NCBI GenBank assembly: GCA_003389325.1
Contig: QQVE01000006.1
Location: 1-64,000 of the forward strand
Reading direction: 5' to 3'
Length of the DNA: 64,000 bases
Source: Planctomycetota bacterium
Lineage (GTDB): Bacteria > Planctomycetota > Planctomycetia > Pirellulales > PALSA-1355
Part shown: one piece after another, positions 9,467 to 19,413 of the stretch
Position numbering within the stretch: the stretch's first letter is position 1
How the letters are laid out: every line of letters starts with the position of its first letter
Notes under the pieces: model-generated
Database searches by the model: none
What the model saw: only the letters and a program-made list of their open reading frames with translations
Told to the model about the DNA's origin: nothing
Translations under genes and position numbers: made by a program

Positions 9467-9643
9467 CAGAGCGTTCTCCCGGATTCGGCATCTGGCCGCC
9501 AGCATATCTCGCCGGCCTCCCCCCTGCCAGGGCCGCCAGTGCCGGCGACCCGACGTCGGCGGCGCCTGGCCACGTGCCGCCGACGAACGTTAAGATGGCC
9601 CTCCTGACCGATCGCTCCACTTCCCGCTGCGAGGAAACGGCCG

Positions 9644-10135
9644 ATGAGCACGATTTCGATTCTGATCACGAGCTACAAGTTCAATCGCACCCGCACGCTC
9701 ACCACGCTGGAAGAGATCGAAAAGCTGGCGGATCCCGCAGCGGCCTTGGCGTTTCGCCTGGGGCCGGGTCGGGCGCACATCGCCTGGCAACTGATGCACG
9801 TCGCCGTCACCGAAGAGATCTTCGCCACCGAGCGACTCCGCCCGGAACGTCCCAGCAAGTGGACCGACCTGTGGCCGCGGTTTCGCGGCGGCAGCAAGGC
9901 CGACGACGACGTGCCCGCGCCTGCGTTCATTCGCCAGGTGCTCGAAGAGTCGCGCGCGAGCCTGCTGGAAACGCTCGAAACGTTCAGCGATGACCAACTT
10001 CGCGACATTCCGCCGGCCCTGGCCGAGCGCGGCTGGTCGCTGCGCGACGTGCTGCACATCATCTCCTGGCACGAATCCCACCACCAGGGCCAGGCCCACG
10101 CCATGCTCAACTCGTTTCGCGCCAGCCAATTGTAG
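9644..10135 (+). CDS. DinB family protein
   Basis: A 163-residue four-helix-bundle protein of the DinB/YfiT type. The putative metal ligands are present: His in AHIAWQLMH near residue 48 and the pair in WHESHHQGQ near residues 141-145. The last helix motif (HESHHQGQ) is typical. Family members are metal-dependent thiol transferases or of unknown activity. No signal peptide. It is divergent from the DUF1080 gene and stands alone. Confidence 0.85.
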   Translation: MSTISILITSYKFNRTRTLTTLEEIEKLADPAAALAFRLGPGRAHIAWQLMHVAVTEEIFATERLRPERPSKWTDLWPRFRGGSKADDDVPAPAFIRQVLEESRASLLETLETFSDDQLRDIPPALAERGWSLRDVLHIISWHESHHQGQAHAMLNSFRASQL

Positions 10136-10145
10136 CGTTCCCCTC

Positions 10146-10178
10146 CCCCGTTTATCCCGGAGCCAACGGCGACCGCGC
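10146..10178 (-). repeat. Family-3 palindromic repeat
   Basis: CCCCGTTTATCCCGGAGCCA, followed by ACGGCGACCGCGC, is a family-3 copy immediately after the dinB-like gene. An opposite-orientation copy lies 60 bp further on. Confidence 0.75.
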
Positions 10179-10240
10179 GTGGCATACCGCCAACCATCGC
10201 GTGCGCAATCCGATCGAAACACCCCGAACGCTCGGCCGAC

Positions 10241-10270
10241 GCGCAGTCGCCGGCGGCTCCGGCTAAACGG
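10241..10270 (+). repeat. Family-3 palindromic repeat (opposite orientation)
   Basis: GCGCAGTCGCCGGCGGCTCC followed by GGCTAAACGG. It forms an inverted pair with 10146-10178. The rest of the 10136-10466 gap holds only this pair and the promoter candidate at 10334-10361. Confidence 0.75.
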
Positions 10271-10333
10271 CGAAAACGGCGTGTGCATGTTGGGTGTGTG
10301 GCGGGACTTGGAACGACGGCGTGCGTGCGCAAC

Positions 10334-10361
10334 TTGGCCCGGGTGCGCGACGCGCTATAAT
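10334..10361 (+). promoter_or_regulatory. Sigma-70-type promoter candidate for the MoxR/VWA pair
   Basis: TTGGCC (10334-10339), a 16-base spacer and a perfect TATAAT (10356-10361). It lies about 105 bp upstream of the MoxR-like ATPase start. The -35 matches the consensus in three or four positions only. Confidence 0.5.
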
Positions 10362-10466
10362 CCCTTGACCCGCGTGCCGCTGGCATGCACGCGGTGAGCA
10401 AATGGATTACGCTACGGGCATTGTGACTCTCCGACGCGCGCCCTCCCTCTGGCTGACTTCCCACTG

Positions 10467-11885
<1,419 letters not shown>

Positions 11886-11940
11886 CGGCGCGGTAGGCGA
11901 TTCTTCAAAGCGGGGCCCTGCCCTGCATGGGAACGAGTGC

Positions 11941-13641
11941 ATGAGCAGTCGCAAACGACTTGGCGGGGTGATCCACACCTACCAGAAGTTCGATCCCAAG
12001 AACCTGCCCAGCCCCACGCAACCGCCGCCCGACTTGGTATCGCCGGCGTTCGAGCATCTGATGATGTTCGGCGACATGCGCGAGCTTACCGACGAGGAGC
12101 TGGCCCGCGCGGTGAAGCTCGACCCCAGCCAGATCGCTGGCTTCGGCCCCAGCATCGACGCTCTGCGGGCCATGCTCGAAGAGCGCAAGCGCAAGATCCT
12201 TGAGAAGTATGAAACCAAAAAGGTCGTCCAGGACGCGGCCGACCGATACTTCCGGCAGGGCAAGTCGATGAAGCCGCCGGGCCGGCTGGCCAAGCGGTTT
12301 GCCCAGAGCTTTCGCGACGAGCAGATTCGCGAACTCGAGCGGCTGTGGTACCAGACCGGCGACGACCGTTCGCGCTTTGCCCGGCAACTCGTGCAACTGG
12401 CCGACCTGCTGGGTGACAAGTACCAGGTCGAAGAGCTGGCCGGCAAGTACGAGTTCACCGGCCACACGCCGATGACCGTGCCCGAGGCGCTCGAGATCAA
12501 GGACGAGCTGGAAACGATCGACCGGCTGCTCAAGCAGTTGGAAGAAGCGCAGGAGAATGCTCAGATCGGCGTGATCGACCTGGAAGAGCTGGCCGAGTTC
12601 ACCGAGCCCGGCGAGGTGGAGAAGCTCAATCAGTTGCAGCGCCAGGTCGAAGAGATCATGCGCCAGATGGCCGAGCAACAGGGCCTGGAACGCGGCCCCA
12701 AGGGCTACGAACTCACGCCCAAGGCGTATCGGCTGTTTCAGGGGCGGTTGCTCGAAAAGATCTTTGCGAACCTCGAAGCCTCGCGCACCGGGCGGCACCA
12801 GGGGCCCGTGGTGGGCGAAGGCGCCGTCGAGATGCAGCGCACCAAGCCCTACGAGTTCGGCGACTCGATCGCCAACATGGACATGCCCGGCTCGCTGGTC
12901 AACGCCATGGTCCGCTCCGGCGGCGGGCTGCCGGTGAAGCTCAAGCAGGAAGACATCGAGATCCATCGCACCCGCAACACGCCCAAATGCGCCACGGCCG
13001 TGCTGATGGACATGAGCGGTTCGATGCGCTACGGCGGCATCTACGTGCACGTGAAGCGCATGGCGCTGGCGCTCGAGGGCTTGATTCGCCGCGAGTACCC
13101 CGGCGACTTCCTGCAGTTCATCGAAATGTACTCGTTCGCCAAGCCGGTGCGGGCTCCCGACATCGCCCGGCTGATGCCCAAGCCGGTGACGATCTTCGAG
13201 CCGACCGTGAATCTGCGGGCCGACATGAGCCGGGAGGACATCAGCGAGTACTACGTGCCGCCGCATTTCACCAACATTCAGCACGCCTTGCAGATGGGCC
13301 GGCAGTTCCTCTCCGCCCAGGACACCCCCAATCGCCAGATCATCCTGATTACCGACGGGCTGCCGACGGCCCACTTCGACGGGCCGCACCTGCGGCTGAT
13401 CTATCCACCCCATCCGCTCACCGAGGAGGCGACGCTCACCGAGGGTCTGCGCTGCCATCGCGAGGGAATTACGATCAATATTTTCCTGCTACCCAGTTGG
13501 TCGCAGTCGAGCGAAGATGTACAGTTTGCGTATCGGCTCGCCGAGAGCACTCAGGGCCGGGTGTTCTTCACGGCCGGACGCGATCTGGACCGCTACGTCG
13601 TCTGGGACTATCTCAACCGGCATCGCGAGATCGTGGCCTGA
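11941..13641 (+). CDS. VWA domain protein, partner of the MoxR-like ATPase
   Basis: A 566-residue protein. Residues 1-350 are largely helical and charged. A von Willebrand A domain then starts with the MIDAS motif DMSGSM at 357-362 (Asp357, Ser359, Ser361) and a later ITDGLPTAHF segment. It resembles the VWA proteins encoded beside ChlI-type ATPases. By analogy with the BchI/BchD and RavA/ViaA pairs it should recruit the ATPase to a client through a metal ion. No signal peptide, so cytoplasmic. The client is unknown. Confidence 0.85.
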   Translation: MSSRKRLGGVIHTYQKFDPKNLPSPTQPPPDLVSPAFEHLMMFGDMRELTDEELARAVKLDPSQIAGFGPSIDALRAMLEERKRKILEKYETKKVVQDAADRYFRQGKSMKPPGRLAKRFAQSFRDEQIRELERLWYQTGDDRSRFARQLVQLADLLGDKYQVEELAGKYEFTGHTPMTVPEALEIKDELETIDRLLKQLEEAQENAQIGVIDLEELAEFTEPGEVEKLNQLQRQVEEIMRQMAEQQGLERGPKGYELTPKAYRLFQGRLLEKIFANLEASRTGRHQGPVVGEGAVEMQRTKPYEFGDSIANMDMPGSLVNAMVRSGGGLPVKLKQEDIEIHRTRNTPKCATAVLMDMSGSMRYGGIYVHVKRMALALEGLIRREYPGDFLQFIEMYSFAKPVRAPDIARLMPKPVTIFEPTVNLRADMSREDISEYYVPPHFTNIQHALQMGRQFLSAQDTPNRQIILITDGLPTAHFDGPHLRLIYPPHPLTEEATLTEGLRCHREGITINIFLLPSWSQSSEDVQFAYRLAESTQGRVFFTAGRDLDRYVVWDYLNRHREIVA

Positions 13642-13671
13642 AACCGCCGCACTCCGCCAACGGGAAGCACG

Positions 13672-14745
13672 ATGAACGACTCGCCTCGGGCGATGATCTA
13701 CGGCGCCAACGGCTACACCGGCCAGTTGATTGCGCGCCTGGCGGTCGAGCGCGGCATGCGGCCCACGCTGGCCGGACGGAATCATGAGGCGATTGCCGCG
13801 CTGGCCGGCGAGCTCGATTGCCCCTTCCTCTCCTTCAGCCTGGAAAACGCCGCTCAGATCGCTCCACACTTGAAGGACGTCGCAGCGGTGATGCACTGCG
13901 CGGGCCCGTTCTCGCAAACGGCCCGGCAGATGATGGATGCCTGCATCACGACCGGCACCGACTACCTCGACATCACCGGCGAGATCGACGTCATTCTCGC
14001 CGGCGTGGCCCGCAGCGAGCGGGCGATCGGCGCCGAAGTGGCCCTGCTGCCGGCGGTGGGTTTCGACGTCGTGCCCAGCGACTGCCTGGCGGCGATGCTG
14101 GCCGATCGGCTGCCCGGCGCCAGCGTGCTGCAACTGGCGTTCGTCGGCGGCGGAGGACTGAGCGCCGGCACGGCCAAGACCATGTTCGAGTCGCTGCCGC
14201 ACGGCGGCCGCGTGCGGATCGACGGCGAGATTCGCGACGTGCCCAACGCCTGGAAGACGATGGAGGTCCCCTTCCGCAGCGGCAAGGTACACTGCATGAC
14301 GATCCCCTGGGGCGACGTGGCCAGCGCCTACTATTCGACCGGCATCCCCAACATCGAGGTCTACACGGCCGCGTCGCGTAAGCAGGTGGCCCGCGTGCGG
14401 CGGTTCGGATTCCTGCTGCCGCTGCTGGGCTTCAAGCCGATTCAGAAGCTGGGCCAAAGCCGGATCGGAAAGAAGGTCAAAGGGCCTTCCGACGACGTGC
14501 GGCTCAAGGCGCGTTCGAGTCTATGGGGCCGGGTGAGCGACGATCAGGGCAAGTCGATCGCGGCCACGCTCGAGACGCTCAGCGGGTACGAGCTGACCGC
14601 CCAAACCTCGGTGGCCGCCCTCGAGCGGACGCTTGCTCGCGAGGTGCCGCGGGGCTTTTCCACCGCCTCGCAGGCCTTCGGCAAGGAGTTCATCCTCTCC
14701 TTTCCCGACACCGACATCGTGTGGGCCGAGCCGGTGGCCGTTTGA
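13672..14745 (+). CDS. Saccharopine dehydrogenase-like / trans-acting enoyl reductase family protein
   Basis: A 357-residue NAD(P)-binding protein. The Rossmann motif YGANGYTGQLIA lies at residues 9-20, and CAGPFSQ and DITGE follow in the pattern of the saccharopine dehydrogenase NADP-binding domain. The closest described relatives are trans-acting enoyl reductases and SCCPDH-like proteins. Substrate unknown. The start is 30 bp after the VWA gene, so it may be read from the same transcript, but a functional link is not evident. Confidence 0.82.
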   Translation: MNDSPRAMIYGANGYTGQLIARLAVERGMRPTLAGRNHEAIAALAGELDCPFLSFSLENAAQIAPHLKDVAAVMHCAGPFSQTARQMMDACITTGTDYLDITGEIDVILAGVARSERAIGAEVALLPAVGFDVVPSDCLAAMLADRLPGASVLQLAFVGGGGLSAGTAKTMFESLPHGGRVRIDGEIRDVPNAWKTMEVPFRSGKVHCMTIPWGDVASAYYSTGIPNIEVYTAASRKQVARVRRFGFLLPLLGFKPIQKLGQSRIGKKVKGPSDDVRLKARSSLWGRVSDDQGKSIAATLETLSGYELTAQTSVAALERTLAREVPRGFSTASQAFGKEFILSFPDTDIVWAEPVAV

Positions 14746-14757
14746 GCCGCGGACCGA

Positions 14758-14988
14758 TCAGGACTCAGGCGGCGGGCCGAGCGTGTTGAGCCCCACGGCC
14801 AGCAGCAGGCAGACCAGATCGGTCGCCCACACCACGCCGGCGGCCAGCGCAATCCGATCGAGCACCAGCGCCGCGGCCCCGTCCTCCATGGCCGAAAGCA
14901 AGCGCGCCACGGCCAGGATGACCACGATCGCCACGGGCAATAGAAAGGCGGTTGTGACCAGAACCGTCAGAATACGGCGAGAAACCAC
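14758..14988 (-). CDS. Small two-helix membrane protein
   Basis: A 76-residue protein with a hydrophobic helix at about 8-30 and a second at about 44-68, no charged residues inside either helix, and an Arg pair at the N-terminus. It converges with the preceding gene, ending 12 bp away. No domain is recognised. The membrane topology is clear, but the function is unknown. Confidence 0.6.
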   Translation of the reverse strand: MVSRRILTVLVTTAFLLPVAIVVILAVARLLSAMEDGAAALVLDRIALAAGVVWATDLVCLLLAVGLNTLGPPPES

Positions 14989-15269
14989 GGGGCACGCTCT
15001 GTCAGGCCAATTCTCCTAGTTTTCCCAGTTATGTGAGATTGCTCGTCAACCGTCAATGCCGCCGAGGACTTCGGATACGCGGCAGTTGCCCCTGCCCCGA
15101 TCGATGTTGTTGACTGTGCGGGTGCCTGGAACACAATGGAATGGTAGAGAAGAGCGCGGCACGGTCGACGTCACTGGCAGCCTGTCCGCGGCTCGCAAGC
15201 CCGAGGCATGCCGGCTCCCTTCGCCACTGCACTGGCCGGCACGGACGAACCCCTTCGAGGGAGCGCGAA

Positions 15270-17639
15270 ATGAGCCGACTGTTTCCTGCCCGGCCCAGCC
15301 GCTGGCGCACCCTGACGCTGGTCGCCATGTGTCTGGCGGTAGCGTTTGGGCCGACATGGGCCCAGGCGGCGGTGATCGTGCTCAAGGACGGGCGGCGCTT
15401 GCAGGGCGAGGTCGGCAAGACGAGCGGTCTGGCCGACGACCCGCTCTCCGACGATTCGGGCCGGCCGGCCTCGATCACGCTTCTCGACGACCAACTGCGG
15501 CGCGTGTTCATTCCCACCACGCAGATTCGGGCCATCGACGAGGTGAACTCCGGCGAGATCCCCGAGCGAATTCCCATCCGCCAGCGCGTGGCCGAGGCCG
15601 GCGATCACGTGGCCAGCGTGGGACCGATTCTGAAGGTGCAGCCGTTCGACGAGTACGGCCGCCGCGTGCTGACGATGATGACCTCCGACGGCCCGAAGGA
15701 CGTCGTACAGGGGATTACGCTCATCACGCCCACCTGGACCAAGGTCGAAGGCCTGCTCACGTCGGCCCTGACGCCGGTGGTGTGGGACATGCGCATCGCC
15801 ACTTCGTCGATTCCCCGCGAGACGCTGCACAAGATCCTGACCAATAGCACCGATCCCAACAACGTCGACCAGCGGCTGCGTATCGTGCGGTTGTTGCTGC
15901 AGTCGGAACGCTACGGCGACGCCCAGCAGGAACTGCAAGAGCTGATTGCCGATTTTCCGAAGAAGAGCGACCTGGCCGACCAGGTTAAGGCGATGAAGCA
16001 ACTGCACGCCCGCAGCATCGTGCAGGAGATCGATGTGCGCCGGGACGCGGGCCAGCACTACCTGGCCTACAATCTGCTCGAGAACTTCCCCACCGAGGGC
16101 GTGGCCGGCGAGACCTTGCAACAGGTCCGCGAGATGTTGGTCGAGTACCAGGACATCCAGAAGAAGCGCGACGGCCTGGTCGCCGACCTGAAGGAGCAAC
16201 TGGCCGCCGTGAAGGACCCCTCGCGCCACAAGCGCTGCGAGGAGCTGCTCGCCGAGCTGGAACGCGAGCTGAGCATGGGCAACTTCGACCGCATGGCCGC
16301 CTACTTCGTGCTTTCGGGCGATCAGAAGCACGACCCCGAGCAGAAGCTGGCCCTGGCCTTTAGCGGCTGGCTGATGGGCAGCGACTACGCCTCGACCAAC
16401 CTGGGCTATACGCTCTCGCTAGCCGAGATACGCGACCTGGTCATCGCTTACATGAACGAGCCGGTAAAGCTCAAACGCGACCAGTTGCTCTCGCGCATGC
16501 GGGGCCTGGAGGGCGCCGATCCGCTGGCCGTGTCGCGGCTGATCGGGCGGATGAAGCCGCCGTTGGAAACGCCCGTGCAGCCCGACAAGCCGCCGGGCTT
16601 CTATCGCTTGCAGGTGCCCATCGGCATCGACCGCGAGCCCGATGCCGTGTACTCGGTGCAATTGCCGCCGGAGTACGACCCCTACGTGCGCTATCCGACC
16701 ATCGTCACGCTCAACGGCACCGGCACCACGCCCGAGAACCAGGTCGACTGGTGGGCGGGCACCGCGGGCGAGAACGGCAACCGGCTGGGCCAGGCCTCGC
16801 GCCACGGCTTCATCGTCATCGCCGTCGATTGGCTGGCCGACGGCCAGCGCGAGTACCGCTTTTCGGCCCGCGAGCATGCCACGGTGCTGGCCAGCCTGCG
16901 CGACGCCTGCCGGCGGTTCTCGATCGACACCGATCGCGTGTTCCTCTCGGGCCACTCGGCCGGCGGCGACGCGGCCTGGGACATTGGGCTATCGCATCCG
17001 GACCTGTGGGCCGGCGTGATCCCGATCGTGGCCACCTCGCGCAAGTACGCCTCGCACTATTGGCAGAATGCCGAGCTGCTGCCGTTTTACGTCGTGCAGG
17101 GCGAGAAGGACGGCGACAAGGTCAAAGAGAATGCCCGAGACCTCGACCGCTACATGACCCACCGCTTCGACGTGACCGTGGTCGAGTACCAGGGCCGCGG
17201 CCACGAGGACTACTACGAGGAGATTCAGCACCTCTTCGACTGGATGCTCCGCCGCCAGGGACGCGACTTCTTTCCCAAGGAGTTCGAGGTCTCGACCATG
17301 CGCACCTGGGACAACTACTTCTGGTGGCTCGAAGTCGGCAAGCTGCCGGAACGCTCCATCGTCGAGCCGGCCAACTGGCCGCCCGACCGCGGCACCCGCG
17401 CCGCCACGCTCGAAGGCAAGCTGCGGGTGACCGGCGACATCGTCGTGCCGACGCGCGGCGTGCAGGCCACGGTGTGGCTGTCGCCGGGCATGATCGACCC
17501 GACGAAGCAGGCGATCACCGTCAGCATCGGCGGCCGGCGACAGCGCGTCGAGATTCTGCCCGATCTGGGCGTGATGCTCGAAGACGTCCGCACTCGCGGC
17601 GACCGCCAACACCCCTTCTGGGCCCGGATCGAGCTCTGA
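15270..17639 (+). CDS. Secreted alpha/beta-hydrolase esterase with long N-terminal region
   Basis: A 789-residue protein with a signal peptide (about 1-32, ending TWAQA). Residues 35-400 are a planctomycete-type region with an opening VIVLKDGRRLQGEVG segment and then helical repeats. The C-terminal part is an alpha/beta hydrolase. The nucleophile Ser is in GHSAGGDAAW, an oxyanion-type TLNGTGTTP segment precedes it, and a His follows in GRGHEDYY, as in PHB-depolymerase/prolyl-oligopeptidase-like esterases. ATG 15270 is chosen for its GAGGGAG ribosome binding site and signal peptide. Probably exported and acting on an ester substrate. Confidence 0.83.
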   Translation: MSRLFPARPSRWRTLTLVAMCLAVAFGPTWAQAAVIVLKDGRRLQGEVGKTSGLADDPLSDDSGRPASITLLDDQLRRVFIPTTQIRAIDEVNSGEIPERIPIRQRVAEAGDHVASVGPILKVQPFDEYGRRVLTMMTSDGPKDVVQGITLITPTWTKVEGLLTSALTPVVWDMRIATSSIPRETLHKILTNSTDPNNVDQRLRIVRLLLQSERYGDAQQELQELIADFPKKSDLADQVKAMKQLHARSIVQEIDVRRDAGQHYLAYNLLENFPTEGVAGETLQQVREMLVEYQDIQKKRDGLVADLKEQLAAVKDPSRHKRCEELLAELERELSMGNFDRMAAYFVLSGDQKHDPEQKLALAFSGWLMGSDYASTNLGYTLSLAEIRDLVIAYMNEPVKLKRDQLLSRMRGLEGADPLAVSRLIGRMKPPLETPVQPDKPPGFYRLQVPIGIDREPDAVYSVQLPPEYDPYVRYPTIVTLNGTGTTPENQVDWWAGTAGENGNRLGQASRHGFIVIAVDWLADGQREYRFSAREHATVLASLRDACRRFSIDTDRVFLSGHSAGGDAAWDIGLSHPDLWAGVIPIVATSRKYASHYWQNAELLPFYVVQGEKDGDKVKENARDLDRYMTHRFDVTVVEYQGRGHEDYYEEIQHLFDWMLRRQGRDFFPKEFEVSTMRTWDNYFWWLEVGKLPERSIVEPANWPPDRGTRAATLEGKLRVTGDIVVPTRGVQATVWLSPGMIDPTKQAITVSIGGRRQRVEILPDLGVMLEDVRTRGDRQHPFWARIEL

Positions 17640-18022
17640 GCATGGCCCGAGGCTCGAGACCGCGGCTTGAGGCAATGACTCGGCCGCGTGGGTGGCCGAT
17701 CTCGTTTTCCAGAATCAGGCCGTTTTGGCGTTTTGGCTGAAAACGTTTTTCGTCGCTGCTGTTCTCGAGGCCGAGAAACGCGGCCGCGGGGCGCAAGTGT
17801 CCGGGCTGATGGGTGTTGGGCGAAGGTGGGTCGGGCGGCTGTCGAGGCGCACAAATTGACAAAGTCTCGTGGCGCGTAGAAGGGCCTGCAGGCTCCCATC
17901 TTCGCGAGGGGAAGCTCGCCGGCAAGGCCGCTTTTCGGCCGGGTGCGGGGGGGGCGGAAAACGCAATGAACGCACGCGCTCGATCTCGCATCCCTCACGC
18001 ATCAAGCCGCGCGTCTCGGGCC
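17640..18022. other. Intergenic stretch between convergent genes, nothing recognised
   Basis: No supported gene or RNA. The stretch contains a G-run (about 17950) and an AT-richer patch around 17720-17750, but no clear terminator. Confidence 0.4.
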
Positions 18023-19312
18023 TCACTCCTCCGGCAACTCTTCGAAGTCGGTAAAGCCGAAGCGGCGCCCTTTGCGGAAGGCAATGGGGCGCAGTTCGTT
18101 GTCGCCTTGGGAGATGCCGCCGGGCTTGAGGCTGTCGTCGTAGACGGGAATGCCCACCCAAAGCAGGCCGGGAGTGTGATCGGCGGTGATGAAAAAGAAC
18201 GAGGCGGTGGCGTCGAGGTCGAACGTTTCGGTGGTCCCGCCGCGGCGCATGAGCCACTCGCCGGCGCGCGTGCCGTCGGCCTTGAACTCGCCGATCGTCA
18301 CATCGGGCCAGCTCTCTTTCCACCGGCCCGGGTCCAACTCCCACACGTCCATGCCGATCGCCCGCAGGGCATACGCGCGGCGTCCGTCGGAGGCGGTATA
18401 CTCGCTGCCCATCAGGTCGAATCCCTCGTCGCGGGCCCAAGCCAGGATCTCGTCCATGTGCTGGGCGATGTCCTCGGCGCGGCGCCATTTCTCGGGCAGC
18501 TTGCCGACGCGGCCGGTGTCCATGTCGCGAAAGACGGTCTCGGCCTCGGGAGCGAGGACCGACTCCATCATCCAGTTGCTGCCGCCGCCGGTGGTCTTGT
18601 AGCGGACGGCGTCGCGGGGCGGGCCCGTGGTGTCGGGCTCCAGCGGCGGCAGGTTCGCGTGTGCGTATTGCGGGTCGGCCGTAAACTGGCCGGCGTGTTC
18701 GTCCCACCAGGCGGCCCAACCGGCGGCCGTGCGATGAAACAACCGCTGCTTGGCCCGGCGTTGCGATTCGACGCCGGAGAGGAACGTGTGGAACAGTTCC
18801 TCCTCCTGCATTTCGTGGCCGGTGAGCTTGCGGATCGCGCCGAAAATCTCGCGCACGCTACGGCTGAAGTCGTAGTTCAGGCCCGTGTTCTTGTCGCCGG
18901 GCAGTTCGTGCTGCTGGGCCCAGGCAGCCAGCGTCTCGTCGCCTGCGCGTGCCCCGTAGTCCGAGCACGACGGCACCAGCGTCTTGGGCACGGCGCGCAC
19001 CAGCGCCGGCACCGCGCGCGGATCGCCGATCGCGCGGAGCATGAATCCCAAACAGCGGAGCATCTTGTCGTCGTCGGTCGCATCGAGCTCCGCACACAAC
19101 TCCGGCACCGCCTGCGGCCCCAGCTCAACGATCTCCTTCATCGTCGTCAGCCACGGATCGTGCAGATAGTCGCTAGCGTTTCGCCGCTCGAGTTGATCGA
19201 GAAGTTGACCGACGGGCGTGTCGGGCCGCTGGCGAGGTTCGGCGGCAGTCAGTACGACAAAGGTCGTGAGGAGACAGGCCGCGATCATAGCGCGTAGGCT
19301 GATGTGAAGCAT
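18023..19312 (-). CDS. Secreted HEAT-like repeat protein, function unknown
   Basis: A 429-residue protein with an N-terminal signal peptide (cleaved after about residue 24, VVLTAAEP). Residues 30-130 read as HEAT/PBS-lyase-type helical repeats (GPQAVPELCAEL, GDPRAVPALVRAV). The C-terminal 200 residues are a mixed alpha/beta region with no recognised domain. The function is not known. It ends at 18023, converging with the upstream esterase. Confidence 0.7.
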   Translation of the reverse strand: MLHISLRAMIAACLLTTFVVLTAAEPRQRPDTPVGQLLDQLERRNASDYLHDPWLTTMKEIVELGPQAVPELCAELDATDDDKMLRCLGFMLRAIGDPRAVPALVRAVPKTLVPSCSDYGARAGDETLAAWAQQHELPGDKNTGLNYDFSRSVREIFGAIRKLTGHEMQEEELFHTFLSGVESQRRAKQRLFHRTAAGWAAWWDEHAGQFTADPQYAHANLPPLEPDTTGPPRDAVRYKTTGGGSNWMMESVLAPEAETVFRDMDTGRVGKLPEKWRRAEDIAQHMDEILAWARDEGFDLMGSEYTASDGRRAYALRAIGMDVWELDPGRWKESWPDVTIGEFKADGTRAGEWLMRRGGTTETFDLDATASFFFITADHTPGLLWVGIPVYDDSLKPGGISQGDNELRPIAFRKGRRFGFTDFEELPEE

Positions 19313-19369
19313 GCCACAACTCCCAGAGAGCTACTAACGGAATTCTGCGCTAGCGCCCAAAGTGACTTG

Positions 19370-19375
19370 TATAAT
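19370..19375 (+). promoter_or_regulatory. TATAAT -10 element for the WD40 lipoprotein gene
   Basis: A perfect TATAAT lies 39 bp before the chosen start of the WD40 gene, which would give a leader of about 30 bases. No good -35 hexamer is visible at the expected spacing. Confidence 0.4.
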
Positions 19376-19413
19376 GCGTGCTCTCGAAATGGCACTAGCG
19401 CATGGAGTTTAAC